Below the pieces are notes generated by a model. The model was not told where the DNA came from, did no database searches, and saw only the letters and a list, made by a program, of their open reading frames with translations. Shown piece after piece: positions 33,037-36,968 of a DNA stretch of 36,968 nt. Source of the stretch: an uncultured Pelagibacteraceae bacterium (GTDB taxonomy: Bacteria > Pseudomonadota > Alphaproteobacteria > Pelagibacterales > Pelagibacteraceae). The first letter of the stretch is position 1, and each line of letters begins with the position of its first letter. A program made the translations under genes and the position numbers. The stretch lies in NCBI GenBank assembly GCA_902517455.1, contig CABYCN010000008.1, positions 1 through 36,968 of the forward strand. The letters run 5' to 3'.

Positions 33037-33872
33037 TGGAAATATTAAACTCATCTGATCTAATAAACTTATTAATTGTTCTTTCATCTGCTGCGGCAGT
33101 GGCAGGTTTTATGGCAGGATTATTAGGAGTAGGAGGTGGAATTATAATGGTACCGGCTTTGTATTATGCTTTTACTGTTTTGGATTTTGATATTGTAACA
33201 CGTATGCATTTATCTGTTGGAACATCTTTGGCAATTATTATTCCAACATCCATCATTTCAACTAAAACACATATGGAATATGATGCTGTTGATTTCAAAA
33301 TGGTGAAATCATTTGGTATTTTTATTCTTTTAGGTGTTATAGCAGGAACTTTTTTAGCAGTGAGTTTAAAAACACCAGCTTTAGTTTTATTCTTTTCAAT
33401 ATTTGCGTTTGTTGTCGGATTATTTTTTATTTTTGTTAGAGAAAAACTTATGGAAAATCCGAAAAAAATATCTGATTTTGTAAAAAATATTTCTGGAATT
33501 ATCATTGGATTTATTTCGATTCCTCTTGGTATTGGAGGTGGTTCTCTTATGGTACCTTTTATGAGAACTTTTGGATATGATATTAGAAAATCAATAGGAA
33601 CTGCTGCAGCTGTAGGTTTTTTGATAGCATTAAGTGGAACAATCACCATGATAACTGGAGGCAAAATAATAAATAACATTAACACTCCTTTTAGTATTGG
33701 TTATATTAATTTGTTAGGTTTTATAGTATTTGTTCCTGTGACGACGATTATGGCTAGAATTGGCGCAAAAGCAGTGTATAAAATCGACAAAAAATTATTA
33801 AGTAAGATATTTGGAACTTTTTTAGTTTTAGTTTCAATTAGATCTTTTTTTGAGTATTTATCAATTAATTAA
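33036..33872 (+). CDS. TauE/SafE-family (TSUP) membrane transporter
   Basis: This 278-residue protein has about eight hydrophobic segments and two copies of the TSUP motif: FMAGLLGVGGGIIMVPAL near 24-42 and ISIPLGIGGGSLMVPFM near 156-172. Members export sulfite, sulfoacetate or other small anions. TauE is linked to taurine breakdown, but no sulfonate-degrading enzyme is adjacent here, so the substrate is open. Sulfur compounds would be consistent with the nearby dddQ operon. The ATG overlaps the dusA stop, so it is translated from the dctPQM-dusA transcript or a promoter inside dusA. Confidence 0.9.
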   Translation: MEILNSSDLINLLIVLSSAAAVAGFMAGLLGVGGGIIMVPALYYAFTVLDFDIVTRMHLSVGTSLAIIIPTSIISTKTHMEYDAVDFKMVKSFGIFILLGVIAGTFLAVSLKTPALVLFFSIFAFVVGLFFIFVREKLMENPKKISDFVKNISGIIIGFISIPLGIGGGSLMVPFMRTFGYDIRKSIGTAAAVGFLIALSGTITMITGGKIINNINTPFSIGYINLLGFIVFVPVTTIMARIGAKAVYKIDKKLLSKIFGTFLVLVSIRSFFEYLSIN

Positions 33873-33901
33873 TAATTATGAATTATTTTTAATTTAATTT
33901 T

Positions 33902-35206
33902 ATGTTTAATTTAAAAGAAATTATTTCATCGATTGCTGACGTAGGTCAAAAATTATTTAAAAAAAGTGTAGTTAAAAAAAATGATTTAGACTCAATCATT
34001 TCATTATGTGATGATCTAATTTCAAATAAAGGAGCAGCATTTGGCATTACAGTTGCAAGAGATATAACTAATTTATATCAAACATTAAGCCCTGAAAAGA
34101 AACTTTTATTTTTTAAAAAAATCAATGAAAAATTTAGACCCAATCACACAAAAGTTAATGATGCTATAGAAAATTATAAAAGAGAACAAAATGATAAAAA
34201 TCTTTTTAAATTGTTTGTTACGTCCGAGGGACAAAGGAGGGAATTGTTTAGAAGAATGAATATGTCACCTAATGGTATTTCAACCATTGTCTCTCTTAGA
34301 GAAGATCTTCTTAAAATTCTAAGTGAGAATAGAGAACTAAAACCATTAGATAATGATTTAAGAGAACTATTTAAATCTTGGTTTAACCCTGGCTTTCTTA
34401 AACTTGCAAAGATTACTTGGGATACTAAAGCAGCGGTTTTAGAAAAAATTATTAAATATGAAAGAGTTCATGCAATAAAAGACATGAATGAACTCAAAAG
34501 AAGACTGGGAGAAGATAGAAGATTTTTCTCTTACTTTCACCCAGCTCTTGAGGATGAACCAATAATATTTGTCCAAGTAGCTCTTACAAATGGTCTAGGA
34601 AAATCGATTCAAGAAATAATGAAACCTAGGACTGGTGGGGAAAAAAAATATGATACAGCAACTTTTTATTCTATAAGTAATTGTCAAGAGGGGCTCTCAA
34701 GAGTGACACTTGGAAATTTTTTAATTAAACGAGTTGTTTACGAAATTCAAGAAGAATTACCAAATATAAAAAATTTTGGAACTCTTTCACCAATACCTGG
34801 TTTTAGGGATTGGTTCACAACTTTAGATGAAAGTATTATTCAAAATATTTTAGGAAAAATTCCTTATAATAATATTTCTTTTTTAAAATCAGCAAGTTTA
34901 AAGGTTGGTGATGGACGGATTGCATCAAATAAAAATATAATTCTTAAATTAGTGGCTCATTACTTGATGAATGAAAAAAATAAAAAGGGTCTTCCTATTA
35001 ATGATGTTTGTAGATTTCATTTAGGTAATGGAGCAATTATTGATGATATTAATATAAATGCAAATGTTTCTGATGTTGGATTTAATAGATCTTTTGGAGT
35101 GATGGTAAATTATTTGTATGAGTTAACTAATATAGAAAAAAATCATGAAGAATATATTAATAACAAAACTGTAATTATTTCGGATAAGCTTAAGAAAATT
35201 ATATAG
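33902..35206 (+). CDS. Malonyl-CoA decarboxylase
   Basis: This 434-residue protein matches malonyl-CoA decarboxylase, which converts malonyl-CoA to acetyl-CoA and CO2. An N-terminal helical domain precedes the acetyltransferase-fold catalytic domain with TFYSISNCQEGLSRVTLGNFLIKRVV near 262-287, TLSPIPGFRDW with the catalytic-type Ser, and CRFHLGNGA with the conserved His near 372. The C-terminal MVNYLYELTNIEKNHEEY stretch is also characteristic. The usual partner for free malonate use, malonyl-CoA synthetase (MatB), is not in the window. A class III CoA-transferase is encoded 5 kb away, and a TRAP transporter, a known malonate-uptake type, is encoded upstream on the same strand. It follows the TauE-type gene by 29 bp. 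Confidence 0.93.
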   Translation: MFNLKEIISSIADVGQKLFKKSVVKKNDLDSIISLCDDLISNKGAAFGITVARDITNLYQTLSPEKKLLFFKKINEKFRPNHTKVNDAIENYKREQNDKNLFKLFVTSEGQRRELFRRMNMSPNGISTIVSLREDLLKILSENRELKPLDNDLRELFKSWFNPGFLKLAKITWDTKAAVLEKIIKYERVHAIKDMNELKRRLGEDRRFFSYFHPALEDEPIIFVQVALTNGLGKSIQEIMKPRTGGEKKYDTATFYSISNCQEGLSRVTLGNFLIKRVVYEIQEELPNIKNFGTLSPIPGFRDWFTTLDESIIQNILGKIPYNNISFLKSASLKVGDGRIASNKNIILKLVAHYLMNEKNKKGLPINDVCRFHLGNGAIIDDININANVSDVGFNRSFGVMVNYLYELTNIEKNHEEYINNKTVIISDKLKKII

Positions 35207-35211
35207 AGCTT

Positions 35212-35412
35212 TTAATCTGTACCCCATTTAATTTTGTTCCAAATTCTCTCGTGGAAGTAATAGAAAAAAAGTGGGATAATGGATCCTACTCCTAATATGC
35301 CTGCACCAATGAAAGTACCCGTATAAATATAGCCAAAAATTACCCAGTAAACGAATATGAAAAATCTCCATGAAAAAGTTTTAGCTACTGATCTAACTTT
35401 TTTATCTGCCAT
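35212..35412 (-). CDS. DUF2061 small membrane protein
   Basis: This 66-residue protein starts MADKKVRSVAKTFSWRFF and has two hydrophobic segments with a short polar turn, ending in ERIWNKIKWG. That layout and the RSxxKTxSWR start match the DUF2061 family of small predicted inner-membrane proteins, whose function is not known. I chose the ATG at 35412. A TTG fifteen bases upstream would place the start inside a hairpin and T tract. The gene is convergent with the malonyl-CoA decarboxylase gene and lies downstream of the phosphomannomutase gene on the minus strand, from which it is separated by a terminator-like hairpin that touches its start codon. Confidence 0.85.
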   Translation of the reverse strand: MADKKVRSVAKTFSWRFFIFVYWVIFGYIYTGTFIGAGILGVGSIIPLFFYYFHERIWNKIKWGTD

Positions 35413-35452
35413 AAAAAAATGAGGCAATCTCAGTCTCCCTCAATTGCCCCAT
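35413..35452 (-). terminator. Hairpin plus T7 tract immediately before the DUF2061 start codon
   Basis: On the minus strand, ATGGGGCAAT (35452-35443) pairs with ATTGCCTCAT (35428-35419) in ten pairs including one G-U. The loop is 14 bases, and the last base of the right arm begins TTTTTTT (35419-35413), which runs straight into the ATG at 35412-35410. It can end transcription of the phosphomannomutase gene or act as an attenuator for DUF2061. No Shine-Dalgarno other than the purine-rich loop GAGGGAGA is visible. Confidence 0.7.
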
Positions 35453-35514
35453 TCATAATTATTAATTGATTCTTTTAATTTTTAGGAACACTTATTGGTT
35501 GAATCTTAAAGTTA

Positions 35515-36968
35515 TTATGATGTAATTTTTTGATCATATTCTCCAATTTTGCCAGTTTTTTGAAGCATTTCATCTATGAACTTAAAAATATTATATTTTC
35601 TTTGTTCAGAGGTTGGACTTTCAGTGACAACTACGAGGGATGGTTTATTAGAAGAAGCTCTAATTAAACCCCAAGAACCATCAACGAAAGAAAATCTTAT
35701 TCCATTCACAGTCAGAATTTCATTTATTTCTTGATTATCTATCTTTATTTTTTGATCTTTAATTTCTTTGAATTTTTCAATTAGATTTTCTACAACTTTA
35801 TATTTTTCCTCATCTTTGCAAAAGGGAGCCATTGTGGGAGATTGGAATGTAACTGGCAACTGACTGATTATTTCACTCATTTTTTTATTTTGTTTTTCTA
35901 ATAAGTGACAAACTTGTAATGCCGAATTTATTCCGTCATCGTAACCAAAACCAATAGGATTATTGAAAAAGAAATGTCCACTTTTTTCAAATCCTGCTAA
36001 GGCTTTTTCAGCATGCACTTTCCTCTTTATGTGTGAGTGTCCAGTTTTCCAATAAAGAGTTTTACATTGATTATTTTTTAAAGTTTCATCTGTTAAAAAA
36101 AGTCCTGTTGATTTAACATCTACTATAAATTTTGAATTTTTATAGGAATTAGATAAATTTCTGGCAATTAAAAGACCGATCTTATCTGAAAAAATTTCAT
36201 TTCCGTTGTTATCAATTACTCCCACTCGATCCCCATCACCATCAAAACCAAAACCTATGTCAGCATTATTTTCTTTAACTGATTTTGAAATTTCATGAAG
36301 CATTTCAAGATCTTCAGGATTGGGATTATATTTTGGAAAACTCCAATCTAAATCACAATCTAATTCAATTACTTCACATCCTATTCCCCTTAGAATATCT
36401 GGTGCAAAGATGCCTGCTGTTCCATTCCCACACGCAACTACTGCTTTAATTTTTTTTTTAATTTTGTTTTTATTTATTAAATCATTTTTATAAATTTCTT
36501 GAAATCCCTCGGTTTTTTTTTCTTTGCCATTACCAATTATGAATTTTTTATTTAAAGTAATTTCTTTTAATTCTTTCATCTCTTCAGGTGCATGAGTTAA
36601 ACCTTTTTGAATACCCATTTTTACTCCGGTCCACCCATTTTCATTATGACTTGCCGTTACCATAGCAACTGCATCAGCATTTAAATTGAATTGCGCAAAA
36701 TATACCATAGGTGATAATGATAATCCTATATCGTCAACAAAACACCCAGTCGAAATTAAACCCTTTTTAAGTGAAGTTTTAATTTTTTCACTATAGGATC
36801 TATAATCATGACCCACTATTACCCTTGGGTTTTGTATTTTTGTATGTTTTATTATTTGGGTTCCAAGTCCTTTGCCTAGATTAGTGATTCCTTCATCATT
36901 TATGTCTTTTTCGTACAACCATCGAGCGTCATACTCCCTAAAGCCAAAAGGATCTATTTTTAAATTTA
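35515..36968 (-). CDS. Phosphomannomutase/phosphoglucomutase (5' end beyond the window)
   Basis: The reading frame stays open to the right edge, where upstream codons read KIDPFGFREYDARWLYEKDIN, the usual start region of the family. The gene therefore continues outside, and a TTG at 36918 is not the true start. The visible 484 residues include the phosphoserine loop TASHNENGWTGVKMG, the metal-binding loop GFDGDGDRVGV, the sugar-binding GFEKSGHFFF and the C-terminal phosphate-binding RASSNKPSLVVVTES. The enzyme interconverts 6- and 1-phosphates of mannose or glucose for surface polysaccharide or nucleotide-sugar synthesis. The serine of TASHN is the phosphorylated residue in this family. Which sugar is preferred is not visible. 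Confidence 0.93.
   Translation of the reverse strand, partial: NLKIDPFGFREYDARWLYEKDINDEGITNLGKGLGTQIIKHTKIQNPRVIVGHDYRSYSEKIKTSLKKGLISTGCFVDDIGLSLSPMVYFAQFNLNADAVAMVTASHNENGWTGVKMGIQKGLTHAPEEMKELKEITLNKKFIIGNGKEKKTEGFQEIYKNDLINKNKIKKKIKAVVACGNGTAGIFAPDILRGIGCEVIELDCDLDWSFPKYNPNPEDLEMLHEISKSVKENNADIGFGFDGDGDRVGVIDNNGNEIFSDKIGLLIARNLSNSYKNSKFIVDVKSTGLFLTDETLKNNQCKTLYWKTGHSHIKRKVHAEKALAGFEKSGHFFFNNPIGFGYDDGINSALQVCHLLEKQNKKMSEIISQLPVTFQSPTMAPFCKDEEKYKVVENLIEKFKEIKDQKIKIDNQEINEILTVNGIRFSFVDGSWGLIRASSNKPSLVVVTESPTSEQRKYNIFKFIDEMLQKTGKIGEYDQKITS

Noticed and set aside
35515..36918. Taking the TTG at 36918 as the phosphomannomutase start
   Set aside because: The frame stays open to the window edge and the upstream codons encode a conserved family segment (FREYDARWLYE), so the gene is simply cut by the window.

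Overview
The window is a very AT-rich, gene-dense bacterial chromosome segment. It has about 38 genes, most intergenic gaps are under 100 bp, many stops and starts overlap (TAATG, ATGA), and no gene-free stretch exceeds about 110 bp. The base composition, the streamlined packing, the osmolyte and carboxylate transporters and the acidic-tailed RpoZ suggest a marine SAR11-like (Pelagibacterales or similar streamlined) alphaproteobacterium. That assignment is an inference from gene content, not a phylogeny. I see no tRNA, rRNA, CRISPR array, insertion sequence or phage gene, and no recognisable DNA-binding transcription factor.

Left part (1-11.8 kb). A tripartite tricarboxylate transporter (TctB tail and TctA) is followed by a GT4 glycosyltransferase, a thioredoxin-fold protein, a gamma-carbonic anhydrase-like protein and a tautomerase that keeps all six catalytic residues of cis-3-chloroacrylate dehalogenase. 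Next come a flavin-binding PNPOx-like protein, a 3-hydroxyisobutyrate dehydrogenase-like enzyme, an MFS carrier and rpoZ. A minus-strand run follows: DMT permease, GMC oxidoreductase, TauD-type dioxygenase and a CitE/HpcH-type lyase.

Middle part (11.8-24.6 kb). This is a quaternary-amine region. It holds a BKACE enzyme (candidate dehydrocarnitine cleavage enzyme), an L-carnitine dehydrogenase-like protein, an SDR, a gamma-butyrobetaine hydroxylase-like dioxygenase, and a ProX / double-length ProW / ProV betaine ABC transporter. Together they could import butyrobetaine or carnitine and convert it towards glycine betaine. A DMT permease, an iron alcohol dehydrogenase, an amidase and another DMT permease follow.

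Right part (24.6-37 kb). A compact minus-strand operon encodes a CaiB-type CoA-transferase, an aldehyde dehydrogenase, a VOC protein, an atypical homocysteine S-methyltransferase and a DddQ-type DMSP lyase. It is divergent from a DctPQM TRAP transporter, and the shared intergenic region carries a candidate promoter with a palindrome in its spacer. DusA, a TauE-type permease, malonyl-CoA decarboxylase, a DUF2061 protein and a phosphomannomutase (cut by the window edge) complete the window. The most interesting elements are the dddQ operon with its methyltransferase lacking one zinc cysteine, the cis-CaaD-like tautomerase, and two hairpin-plus-T7 structures that run directly into start codons.
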